Assembly: GCA_024508675.1 (NCBI GenBank)
Contig: JANINQ010000001.1
Coordinates: 685,162 to 749,161, forward strand
Source of the DNA: Afipia sp.
GTDB lineage: Bacteria > Pseudomonadota > Alphaproteobacteria > Rhizobiales > Xanthobacteraceae
Direction of reading: 5' to 3'
Length of the DNA stretch: 64,000 nt
In this document: in pieces, positions 54,906 through 62,671 of the stretch
How the letters are laid out: each line of letters opens with the position of its first letter
Position numbering within the stretch: the first letter of the stretch is position 1
Translations under genes and position numbers: made by a program
Notes under the pieces: generated by a model
Told to the model about the DNA's origin: nothing
The model's input: only the letters and a program-made list of their open reading frames with translations
Database searches by the model: none

Positions 54906-56531
54906 ATGCTCACGTCGCAGCAGTTGAAAGAATTGTTCCCGAACGAATCCACCCTGAAGGATTGCGATGTTCCGCCGCCGGTCCATCAGCGCGAGGTTCT
55001 CGTCAACGGCGAGCTGAAGCCCTGGACAGGTCCGGTGGAAACCGTGCGGTCGGCGATTTGTGTGTGCAAGGCCGATGGCTCACTCGAACAGGTGGAATTG
55101 GGCAGCTATCCGGTCGGCGGTATTCCCGAGGCAAAAGTTGCACTCGATGCAGCCGTTGCGGCCTACGACAACGGACGTGGCGAATGGCCGACCATGACGG
55201 TGGCGCAGCGCATTGCCTGCATGCAGGATTTCACGCGGCAGATGGTGGCGCGCCGCGAGCAGATCGTCAGGCTGATCATGTGGGAGATCGGCAAGACACT
55301 TCCGGACTCGCAGAAGGAATTCGACCGTACCGTCGAATACATGAAGGCGACCATCGAGGCGCTGAAACATCTCGACAACGACAATTCCCGTTTCACCATT
55401 GTCGAAGGCACCATCGGGCAGATTCGCCGCACGCCGCTCGGCGTAGTGCTGTGCATGGGGCCATACAACTATCCGCTCAACGAAACCTTCGCGACGCTGA
55501 TCCCGGCGCTGATCATGGGCAATACGATGGTGTTCAAGCCGCCGAAGTTCGGCGTGCTGCTGTTTCAGCCATTGCTTGAAGCCTTCCGCAGCGCATTTCC
55601 CAAGGGCGTGATCAATACGGTTTACGGCAAGGGCTCGGAAGTCGTGCCGATGCTGCTGGAATCCGGCAAGGTCAACGTGTTGACCCTGATCGGCTCGAGC
55701 CGCGTTGCCGATCATCTCAAGAAGATGCATCCGAAAGTGAATCGCCTGCGCGCGATTCTCGGCCTCGACGCCAAGAATGCGGCCATCGTGCTGCCGGATG
55801 CGGATGTCGAGCTTGCGGTGAAGGAATGTCTGCTGGGTTCGCTGTCCTTCAACGGCCAGCGCTGCACTGCGCTGAAGATGCTGATCGTCCACCGCTCCAT
55901 CGTGGACAAATTTCTCGCCCGGTTCACCGAGGAATTCGCCAAGCTGAAGATCGGGATGCCCTGGGACAAGGTCGTTACGCTCACGCCGTTGCCTGAACTC
56001 GGCAAGGTCGAGCACATGGCGCGGCTGGTCGCGGACGCAACGGAGAAGGGCGCCAGGGTCATCAACGAAGGCGGCGGCACAAGCAGCGGCACGCTGTTCT
56101 ATCCTGCGGTGGTCTATCCGGTGAAGGAGGGCATGCTGCTCTATCGCGAGGAGCAGTTCGGTCCGATCGTGCCGGTGATGGCGTTCGACGATATCGATAC
56201 CGCACTGGACTATGTGATCACTTCCGAGCACGGCCAGCAGGTCTCGATCTTCAGCGAAGATCCGGAGACCATCGGGCGTCTGGTCGATCCGCTGGTCAAT
56301 CAGGTCTGCCGCGTGAACATCAACTGCCAGTGTCAGCGCGGGCCGGATGTTTTCCCGTTTACAGGCCGCAAGGATTCGGCGGAAGGCACGCTCTCGGTGA
56401 CGGATGCGCTGCGTTCGTTCTCGATCCGCTCGATGATTGCAGCGAAGCAGACCGACGATTCAAAAAGGTTGCTCGATGAGATCGTCCGCGATCACAAATC
56501 GAACTTCATAAATACTGGGTTCATTTTGTGA
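54906..56531 (+). CDS. NADP-dependent glyceraldehyde-3-phosphate dehydrogenase-like aldehyde dehydrogenase (GapN/ALDH11-like)
   Basis: The protein is 541 aa from the ATG at 54906 (MLTSQQLKELFPNESTLKDC); 16 further codons are open upstream but less likely. It has the aldehyde dehydrogenase fold: the cofactor and anion-site segment LGVVLCMGPYNYPLNETFAT, the active-site cysteine in SFNGQRCTALKMLIV, and EEQFGPIVPVMAF. The GPYNYPLNE form and the overall length resemble non-phosphorylating GapN, which oxidises glyceraldehyde-3-phosphate directly to 3-phosphoglycerate with NADP+. Substrate assignment within the ALDH family is inference. It is transcribed in the same direction as the binding protein before it, but 245 bases apart. 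Confidence 0.82.
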   Translation: MLTSQQLKELFPNESTLKDCDVPPPVHQREVLVNGELKPWTGPVETVRSAICVCKADGSLEQVELGSYPVGGIPEAKVALDAAVAAYDNGRGEWPTMTVAQRIACMQDFTRQMVARREQIVRLIMWEIGKTLPDSQKEFDRTVEYMKATIEALKHLDNDNSRFTIVEGTIGQIRRTPLGVVLCMGPYNYPLNETFATLIPALIMGNTMVFKPPKFGVLLFQPLLEAFRSAFPKGVINTVYGKGSEVVPMLLESGKVNVLTLIGSSRVADHLKKMHPKVNRLRAILGLDAKNAAIVLPDADVELAVKECLLGSLSFNGQRCTALKMLIVHRSIVDKFLARFTEEFAKLKIGMPWDKVVTLTPLPELGKVEHMARLVADATEKGARVINEGGGTSSGTLFYPAVVYPVKEGMLLYREEQFGPIVPVMAFDDIDTALDYVITSEHGQQVSIFSEDPETIGRLVDPLVNQVCRVNINCQCQRGPDVFPFTGRKDSAEGTLSVTDALRSFSIRSMIAAKQTDDSKRLLDEIVRDHKSNFINTGFIL

Positions 56532-56667
56532 TCGATACAACGTCGCAAGCAGCCTTGCCGGTGCTTGCGGCGTTGCGTTGACGTGAATTCCGGAAGGCGC
56601 TGTCTGGTAACGGATTGTCAACCAATTCGTGGTTACCAAATAGTAAACCATTTCGGAGTTCGCGCTC

Positions 56668-57510
56668 ATGACCGACCACACAGCCGACGGCGAGATCAAG
56701 GAAGCAGGCAATCACAGCGAGGCTTCGCTGGTGCCGGATGCAGGCGACACCGTTGCACATGAGCCGAAGGTGGAAGCGGCGAGCGAGCCTGCGCCACAGG
56801 CTGCGCGGCAGCCGTCCAAGGAAATCACCCTGCAGCGCCTGACGACGCACAGCTCCTGGGAAGACATTGTCTCCAGCGAGAGCGCGGCGCGCGAGAAGCA
56901 GTTCACCGCAGTACCAGAAGGTGCAACCCGCCGCTTCTCGATTGCAGCCGTGGTCGCCATTGCCGCGGCAGTCGGTGCGATTGGCGGCGCGCTGGCGACC
57001 GCAGGCGTCGGACACTTTGCGAAGGGCGATCAGGCTGCGACCGTTGCCGCTGCAAACGCCGCCGAGCAGGCGCGCGCGCTGGAAGGCGCGATCGGCAAGA
57101 TCAATGCCGACATCAGCGCACTCAAATCCAGCAGTGCCGCGCAGTCGGCGAAGATTGTCGAACGGATCGACCGCGTCGAGAAGGCGCAGGCCGAGCCTGC
57201 GGCAAAGCTGGCGAAACTCAACGAGGCCGTCGAAAAGCTGCGCGTGCCCGCGCCTGCTGCTGCGGCTTCCGCGCCGGAAACCACCGGTTCGATCAAGACG
57301 GCAGCGCCGCAGCCGAACCGGCTTCCGATTGTTGAGGGCTGGACGTTGCGCGATGTCTATGACGGTACGGCAACTGTGGCTGGCCGTCAGGGCATCTTCG
57401 ATGTGATTCCGGGTGATCCGTTGCCGGGCGTCGGACGGGTCGATGCGATCCGCCGGCAGGACGGGCGCTGGGTGGTGGTGACAACCCGTGGCCTGATCGT
57501 TTCACGTTAA
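56668..57510 (+). CDS. Membrane-anchored coiled-coil protein of unknown function
   Basis: The protein is 280 aa. A ~90-residue acidic/Ala-Pro-rich cytoplasmic part precedes one transmembrane helix (about residues 92-113, FSIAAVVAIAAAVGAIGGAL). A periplasmic coiled coil (LEGAIGKINADISALKSSSA, VERIDRVEKAQAEPAAKLAK) and a small beta-rich C-terminal domain follow (GWTLRDVYDGTATVAGRQGI, VIPGDPLPGVGRVDAIRRQD). The layout recurs in Bradyrhizobium-type genomes as far as I recall, with no assigned role. The C-terminal domain resembles small ligand- or wall-binding modules, but this is not established. Confidence 0.75.
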   Translation: MTDHTADGEIKEAGNHSEASLVPDAGDTVAHEPKVEAASEPAPQAARQPSKEITLQRLTTHSSWEDIVSSESAAREKQFTAVPEGATRRFSIAAVVAIAAAVGAIGGALATAGVGHFAKGDQAATVAAANAAEQARALEGAIGKINADISALKSSSAAQSAKIVERIDRVEKAQAEPAAKLAKLNEAVEKLRVPAPAAAASAPETTGSIKTAAPQPNRLPIVEGWTLRDVYDGTATVAGRQGIFDVIPGDPLPGVGRVDAIRRQDGRWVVVTTRGLIVSR

Positions 57511-57630
57511 GCATGATCGGGAACCCGTTTCATCTTCCTGTCAGAAAGCGCGGGACTGCTAAAATTTGAGCGTTCCGCTGAACGGACCGGCATGATCTCG
57601 CAGGCATGATGCAGCCTCTGATGAAGAGGA

Positions 57631-57864
57631 ATGAGCATGCCCGCATTTCGAGTGATCCCGCGCTTCCATGTGGTTAACTTTTTCGCCCATGAAGTGACCG
57701 ATGCATCCGGCGATCTGCCGCCGGCGGCAAACGACAACAATTGTCCGTATTGCGGCGGCGTGCTTGAGCCGGGCGACAAGGCGTCCGACTGCTCCGGCTC
57801 TTTCGCCAGTTCCGGTCCGTGGCCGATGCTTCCGTTCCCGAAGGGATGGGGCGCGTCCTGCTGA
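57631..57864 (+). CDS. Small protein with CxxC motif, unknown function
   Basis: The protein is 77 aa from the ATG at 57631 after GAAGAGGA. It contains ANDNNCPYCGGVLEPGDKAS, half of a zinc-ribbon-like site with further cysteines near DCSGSF and the C-terminus. A strong rho-independent terminator on this strand (57922-57948) follows, which supports real plus-strand transcription here. No family recognised. An in-frame ATG at 57637 is an alternative start. Confidence 0.55.
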   Translation: MSMPAFRVIPRFHVVNFFAHEVTDASGDLPPAANDNNCPYCGGVLEPGDKASDCSGSFASSGPWPMLPFPKGWGASC

Positions 57865-57895
57865 GGCAATCCCTTTAAGCGAGCCGGTCTCCCGG

Positions 57896-59170
57896 CTACC
57901 GCTTATGAATCTGTTCACCAGGAACCGGCCTATGGCCGGTTCTTTTTTCGTCAGCTTTGCGCTGCCCGACGAGATACAGGAGCAGCCCGAGTGCGGTCAG
58001 CGCCGCCTGTACGAGACCGATCGCCAGTGTTGCGCTCGAAACCGATGCGGTCAGTGAAACGCCGACAGCCGCGCCCGCCATCTGCAGGAATCCGACCAGT
58101 GCCGATGCAAGGCCAGCCCGATCGCCGAAAGGCTGCAGGGCCGTTGCTGTCGCCAGCGGGCTGACCATGCCGAACCCGGCAAGGAAGATCACCACCGGAA
58201 TCAGATAGCTCCAGATCGTTGGCGTAACCCAGTGCGCCAGCAGCAGCGCGGTGCCGCCGGCAGTGGCGATCATAAGTCCGACCACGGTGGCGCGGGCGTG
58301 CCCGATCCTGATCGCGAGTCGCGGCGCGGCCATGCCAGATCCGAAAACCACAAACACCGTGCCCGCGAAGAACAGGCCAAGCTGGATCGGCGAAAAGCCA
58401 AGGCCATCGATCAGGACGCGCGGCGTTCCGGTAAACATCGCGAACAACGCGCCCATGAACAGGCCGATGGCGCCTGCGGGCGCGATAAAACGAAGATCGG
58501 TGAGCAGACCTCCGTATCCACGCAGGACGGCGCCGAGCCTGATCGAAACGCCACTGTCGGGCCGATGGGTTTCGCCGACATATCGGAGATAGGCGAGTGC
58601 GACAATCGCGCCGAACACGGCGACGACGAAGAATTCCGAGCGCCACCCGAAGGTCGTATCGAGCAGTCCGCCGATCAGCGGCGAAAAGCCGGGAGCCGCT
58701 GACATTGCGACCATGATGAAGGCCAGCGCGCGCGTGAGCGCTTCACCGCTGAGAAGGTCGCGGGCGACGGCGCGGGAAAGCACCGACGCGGCACAGGCCC
58801 CGAGCGCCTGAATGGTGCGCCCGATCAGCAGCATTGGCAGATCGGTCGCGAATTGGCACCAGATGCTGCCGATGACGAAGATGCCGAGGCCCACCATCAC
58901 CGGCTTCCATCGGCCATAGCGGTCGGACAGCGGCCCGACGATCAACTGCCCGATGGCGAACACCCCTAGGTAGACGCTGATCGCCGAGGCGACTGCAGCC
59001 GTGGAGACGTTCAGCGTTTTCGCGATCGCCGGTAGCGACGGCAGCAGAATGCTGGTGGCAAAAGACCCGACCGCGGCGAGGGCGGCCAGCGCAACAATGT
59101 CGGCGGTCACGGACGCCGGTGCGCGCGAGGAGGCCAGGTCGTTGCCCGTCTCGGCATTCTGAATGGTCAT
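57896..59170 (-). CDS. Bcr/CflA-type multidrug efflux MFS transporter
   Basis: The protein is 424 aa with twelve predicted membrane helices. The motif A loop is GPLSDRYGRWKPVMVG between TM2 and TM3, and motif C-like AAPGFSPLIGGLL lies in TM5, as in the DHA1 Bcr/CflA drug exporters (bicyclomycin, chloramphenicol). It exports small toxic compounds from the cytoplasm using proton motive force. A perfect 14-bp palindrome 29 bases upstream of the start suggests repressor control. Its 3' end contains the terminator of the plus-strand gene on the other side. Confidence 0.9.
   Translation of the reverse strand: MTIQNAETGNDLASSRAPASVTADIVALAALAAVGSFATSILLPSLPAIAKTLNVSTAAVASAISVYLGVFAIGQLIVGPLSDRYGRWKPVMVGLGIFVIGSIWCQFATDLPMLLIGRTIQALGACAASVLSRAVARDLLSGEALTRALAFIMVAMSAAPGFSPLIGGLLDTTFGWRSEFFVVAVFGAIVALAYLRYVGETHRPDSGVSIRLGAVLRGYGGLLTDLRFIAPAGAIGLFMGALFAMFTGTPRVLIDGLGFSPIQLGLFFAGTVFVVFGSGMAAPRLAIRIGHARATVVGLMIATAGGTALLLAHWVTPTIWSYLIPVVIFLAGFGMVSPLATATALQPFGDRAGLASALVGFLQMAGAAVGVSLTASVSSATLAIGLVQAALTALGLLLYLVGQRKADEKRTGHRPVPGEQIHKR
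57922..57948 (+). terminator. Rho-independent terminator of plus-strand transcription, inside the MFS coding end
   Basis: GAACCGGCC-TAT-GGCCGGTTC followed by TTTTTT on the plus strand. It lies within the last ~18 codons of the minus-strand MFS gene (PVPGEQIHKR region), so it stops transcription arriving from the 57631 gene. Confidence 0.85.
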
Positions 59171-59198
59171 CGGTGTATTCCTGTTCGAAACGATTTAT

Positions 59199-59212
59199 AT
59201 GATAATTATCAT
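59199..59212. promoter_or_regulatory. AT-rich palindromic operator candidate upstream of the MFS exporter
   Basis: ATGATAATTATCAT is a perfect 14-bp palindrome in otherwise GC-rich DNA, 29 bases upstream of the MFS start. The shape suits a Fur-like or TetR/MarR-type repressor site; which one cannot be told, and no regulator gene is adjacent. Confidence 0.5.
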
Positions 59213-59400
59213 CTAATAAAAACCAAAGCGACCGCCGAGCCCCGCGTTTTTCGCGGGGGAACGGTTGCGGGAAAACATGGCGGATATGGTTTCAACGCGA
59301 CGCGCCGCCGCATCACCGGCATCTTGAACCGGGGGCTTGGGCTTCACCATCTATAGGAAGGAAAAGGACATTCCGGCGTGATGCCGGCCCGGAGGAGGCA

Positions 59401-60333
59401 ATGAGTTACTTCAAGACCGCGATTCTGCTTGCCGGATTGACGGCTCTGTTCATGGGGGTTGGCTATCTGATCGGCGGAGCGGGCGGTGCCGTGGTGGCGC
59501 TGATCATCGCCGCGGCCACCAACATGTTTGCCTACTGGAATTCGGACCGCATGGTGCTGTCGATGAACGGCGCCCATGAGGTTGATGCGCGCAGTGCGCC
59601 GGACCTTGTCCGGCTTGTGGCCGAGCTGGCAGGGCGCGCGCAATTGCCAATGCCCAAGGTCTACGTGATGGACAATCCGCAGCCGAATGCGTTTGCAACC
59701 GGGCGCAACCCGGAGCATGCGGCGGTGGCTGTGACCACGGGCCTGCTGCAGATGCTGAGCCGTGAGGAACAGGCCGGCGTGATCGCGCATGAACTGGCGC
59801 ATATCAAGAACCACGACACGCTGATCATGACCATCACCGCGACCATCGCGGGCGCGATCTCGATGATCGCGCAGTTCGGGATGTTCTTCGGCGGTCACCG
59901 CGACAACAACGGCCCTGGCATTATCGGTTCGCTGGCGATGATGATCCTCGCTCCGCTGTCGGCGACCATTGTGCAGATGGCGATCAGCCGCACGCGTGAA
60001 TATTCAGCCGACAACATGGGCGCGCGGATTTGTGGCCAGCCGATCTGGCTGGCGTCGGCGCTGGTGAAAATCGACAACGCGGCGCATCAGATCCCGAACA
60101 TGGATGCGGAGCGCAGCCCTGCGACCGCGCACATGTTCATCATCAATCCGCTGTCGGGTCAGGGAATGGACAATCTGTTCTCGACCCATCCGTCGACGCA
60201 GAACCGCGTCAACGAGTTGCAGCGTCTTGCTGGCGAGATGGGATCGCGCGGCGGGCCTGCAATGTTTCCGGCGCATTCGTCCGCCAGCCCGCGTGGCCCT
60301 TGGGGCGGCAAGCAGCGCGGCCCCTGGGGATGA
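59401..60333 (+). CDS. htpX: Membrane zinc metalloprotease HtpX
   Basis: The protein is 310 aa. Two N-terminal membrane helices (about 5-27 and 30-50) precede the M48 catalytic motif [10 protein letters not shown] (about 130-139, two His ligands and Glu base), with a downstream zinc ligand region [13 protein letters not shown]. Two more hydrophobic segments lie between. HtpX degrades damaged inner-membrane proteins on the cytoplasmic side and is a heat/envelope stress factor. The ATG at 59401 follows GGAGGCA. The C-terminal tail is Gly/Pro-rich ([12 protein letters not shown]). Confidence 0.94.
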   Translation: MSYFKTAILLAGLTALFMGVGYLIGGAGGAVVALIIAAATNMFAYWNSDRMVLSMNGAHEVDARSAPDLVRLVAELAGRAQLPMPKVYVMDNPQPNAFATGRNPEHAAVAVTTGLLQMLSREEQAGVIAHELAHIKNHDTLIMTITATIAGAISMIAQFGMFFGGHRDNNGPGIIGSLAMMILAPLSATIVQMAISRTREYSADNMGARICGQPIWLASALVKIDNAAHQIPNMDAERSPATAHMFIINPLSGQGMDNLFSTHPSTQNRVNELQRLAGEMGSRGGPAMFPAHSSASPRGPWGGKQRGPWG

Positions 60334-60376
60334 CGATGAAAGCGATCCGGAAACGGATCGCGCTCCAGACAATCAA

Positions 60377-60407
60377 AGGTCCGATTCAGTTCAGCTGAAT
60401 CGGACCT
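60377..60407. terminator. Bidirectional terminator between htpX and the cold-shock gene
   Basis: AGGTCCGATTCAG-TTCAG-CTGAATCGGACCT, 13-bp perfect arms between two convergent genes. TTTGATT follows on the minus strand. Confidence 0.85.
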
Positions 60408-60412
60408 TCCTG

Positions 60413-60613
60413 TCAGACCTTGAGATTTTCCGCGGACGTCTTGCCACGGTTTGCGACTTCTTCGTATTCGACCGACTGACCTTCATTGAGAGTCGACAGA
60501 CCTGCTTTTTCAACTGCCGAGATATGAACGAACACGTCCTTGCCGCCGGTGCTGGGCTGAATAAAACCGTAGCCCTTGGTCGGGTTGAACCACTTCACAG
60601 TGCCTTTAGCCAT
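60413..60613 (-). CDS. Cold-shock domain protein CspA family
   Basis: The protein is 66 aa. It is a single cold-shock domain with RNP1-like KGYGFIQP and RNP2-like DVFVHISA, opening [19 protein letters not shown]. It binds single-stranded RNA/DNA and acts as an RNA chaperone. The length is standard for CspA-type proteins, with GGAGAC upstream on the minus strand. Alphaproteobacteria carry several copies, so I give no specific symbol. Confidence 0.95.
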   Translation of the reverse strand: MAKGTVKWFNPTKGYGFIQPSTGGKDVFVHISAVEKAGLSTLNEGQSVEYEEVANRGKTSAENLKV

Positions 60614-60773
60614 TCCATAGTCTCCAGAGGGAGTAAGACCCTTTATTGCGTCGAAACCTCACGCGCATCGTGCTCGACGGCGCGCACGATACGCGGGAAG
60701 TTGGACGCTTGATAGCGAAAAGGGCGGCAGGCGTTGCTGGTTTCGCTCAAACTTTGCGCGAATATGCCGGTTT

Positions 60774-62510
60774 TCACGCTGCTGCAACTGCGAAATCGGC
60801 TATCAGATCGGACAGCATCGCGGCTTTTTCGGCGGTATAGATGACCATCGGCTCGACCCGGCCGCGGATCGGAACCTCGATCCGGCGCAGGTCACCGGCG
60901 GGAAGGTTTGCGGTCTTCAAAACGGCTTCCGACAGGATCGCCTCGCAGGACAGGGCCTTGGTCATGTCCTGCAGCCGTGCGGCGACATTGACCGGATCGC
61001 CCAGCGCGGTGAACACCGTATGCTCCTCGGAGCCGATGTCGCCGATAATGACTTCGCCTCCGTGGATGCCAATTCCGAACCGTATCGGCTCAGGGATGTC
61101 GTCGCCGAGAAATGCGTTCAGCGCTTCGATGTGTACCGCGATCCGCGAGGCCGCCTCGATGGCCTGGCGGCAGGCGGTTTGCGGATTGGTCGACAGGCCG
61201 AAAAGCGCCAGCTGACCGTCGCCGACAAACTGGTTCGGCTGGCCGCCGCATTCCACCACCGCTTGCGAAACGGCTGTCAGAAAGCGATTGATGATAAAGA
61301 CGGTATCGAAAGGCAGATGCCGTTCGGCGAGTTTGGTCGATCCCCGCATATCCACGAACATGCTGACCACGTAGCGCTCGCTTCCGGGGTGAGCCGGCTT
61401 GATGGCCGAGCCCGATGATGCGGTATTCGCGGGAAAGATCTGGAAGAAGGTCACGTCTGTCCGGGGGCGCAACTGGCAGGCGAGGCGGATGGCGGGGTCG
61501 CTGCCGGTGCCGACCCTATCCAGCACAAAGGTCTCGCGGTTCGACGGTGCGGGCAGATGGCTGTAGTCGCCGATAATGCGGATGCGGCAGGTCGAGCATC
61601 GCGCTCGGCCGCCGCATGCGCTCGAATGAGGAATGTTGAAGCGTGTGCTGGCTTCCAGCACGCTCAGGCCGATGGGGATGCGGACCGTCTTGCCGTTGCC
61701 ATAGGACAGCCGCACAAGGCCGCGTCGGCGCTCCACGAGGGCCCGCGCGCCGCGGGCGAGGAGGGCAAGGCCGATCAGGCCGAAATATCCATAGAGCACG
61801 GACGAACTGATCCGCTCAAGGCTGGCCTGCTCGGCGGCGGTGCCGACCTTTTCGCGCGAGAGGTTGTCCGCCCGCCATTCGGGGGCAACGCTCGCGCGCT
61901 CGACCGCACGCGCCCCCTGATAAAGCCCGAGCATCGAAAGCGCCGGGAGGAGGACTGCGAGCGCAAGCAGCAGCGATGAGATTTTCTCAAAATAGGGTTT
62001 AGCGCGGACCCAGAAATAGATGCCGATACAGCCGTGAACCCACGATATCAGCAACACCGCATACATCATCCATTGCATCTGCGGGCGATAGACCCAGTAG
62101 GCAAAGAAGACCTGCGGGTAGTCTTTCTCGTGGCCGAACAGCGGGGCTGCGAGGCGAACCCCGATCACATGGCTGATAATGAAGGCCGGAATGCTGAGGC
62201 CGAAGATGAGTTGGGTAAGTTCGATTCCGGTCCAGCGAAAGTGCCGCCGGGCATAGAGCGCCCAGAGTCCGAGACCAAGATGAATCAGCACCGAGCCGTA
62301 CAACAGGACAAGCACCGGCCAGCTTTGCCAGAGCATCGCGTGATAATAGAGCGCGTCGTCCATTGCGCCGAGGGAGATGTTGCCAAGCGCATGGTTGGCG
62401 AAATGGCTGACGATATAGGCAAACAGGATAATGCCGGTCGTGAGCCGCACCTGACGGATGCCGATCCCCCGGATGAAGCGTGATGTTGATGAGGCGGCGG
62501 CTTCGGCCAT
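60774..62510 (-). CDS. Class III adenylate/guanylate cyclase with multi-pass membrane domain and 2Fe-2S ferredoxin domain
   Basis: The protein is 578 aa. Residues about 20-225 form five to six membrane helices with several intramembrane histidines (SHFANHALG, LIHLGLGLWALY, SWVHGCIGIYF), recalling heme-b membrane anchors such as SdhC/D. Residues about 272-355 are a plant-type ferredoxin domain with the cluster cysteines in SACGGRARCSTC and RLACQ. Residues about 390-560 are a class III cyclase: SMFVDMRGSTKLAE (first metal Asp), NQFVGDGQLALFG (second Asp) and ALGDPVNVAARLQ. It should make cAMP (or cGMP) in response to a redox signal sensed at the membrane; the signal is inference. Confidence 0.88.
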   Translation of the reverse strand: MAEAAASSTSRFIRGIGIRQVRLTTGIILFAYIVSHFANHALGNISLGAMDDALYYHAMLWQSWPVLVLLYGSVLIHLGLGLWALYARRHFRWTGIELTQLIFGLSIPAFIISHVIGVRLAAPLFGHEKDYPQVFFAYWVYRPQMQWMMYAVLLISWVHGCIGIYFWVRAKPYFEKISSLLLALAVLLPALSMLGLYQGARAVERASVAPEWRADNLSREKVGTAAEQASLERISSSVLYGYFGLIGLALLARGARALVERRRGLVRLSYGNGKTVRIPIGLSVLEASTRFNIPHSSACGGRARCSTCRIRIIGDYSHLPAPSNRETFVLDRVGTGSDPAIRLACQLRPRTDVTFFQIFPANTASSGSAIKPAHPGSERYVVSMFVDMRGSTKLAERHLPFDTVFIINRFLTAVSQAVVECGGQPNQFVGDGQLALFGLSTNPQTACRQAIEAASRIAVHIEALNAFLGDDIPEPIRFGIGIHGGEVIIGDIGSEEHTVFTALGDPVNVAARLQDMTKALSCEAILSEAVLKTANLPAGDLRRIEVPIRGRVEPMVIYTAEKAAMLSDLIADFAVAAA

Positions 62511-62671
62511 GCTGAGGATCGTCCGGTGTTGAGAACAATTGTCCGGGATTGCCCCGGAGCCCTGAAATTCTAACGAAGATGCCGTCTCGGCGCCATGGTT
62601 CGCGCCTGGGCTTTCACTGTTGTGAAGCGGCGGTTTGACTTCGCTGGCACAGTCGCGGAAAAGCTAGCCGC

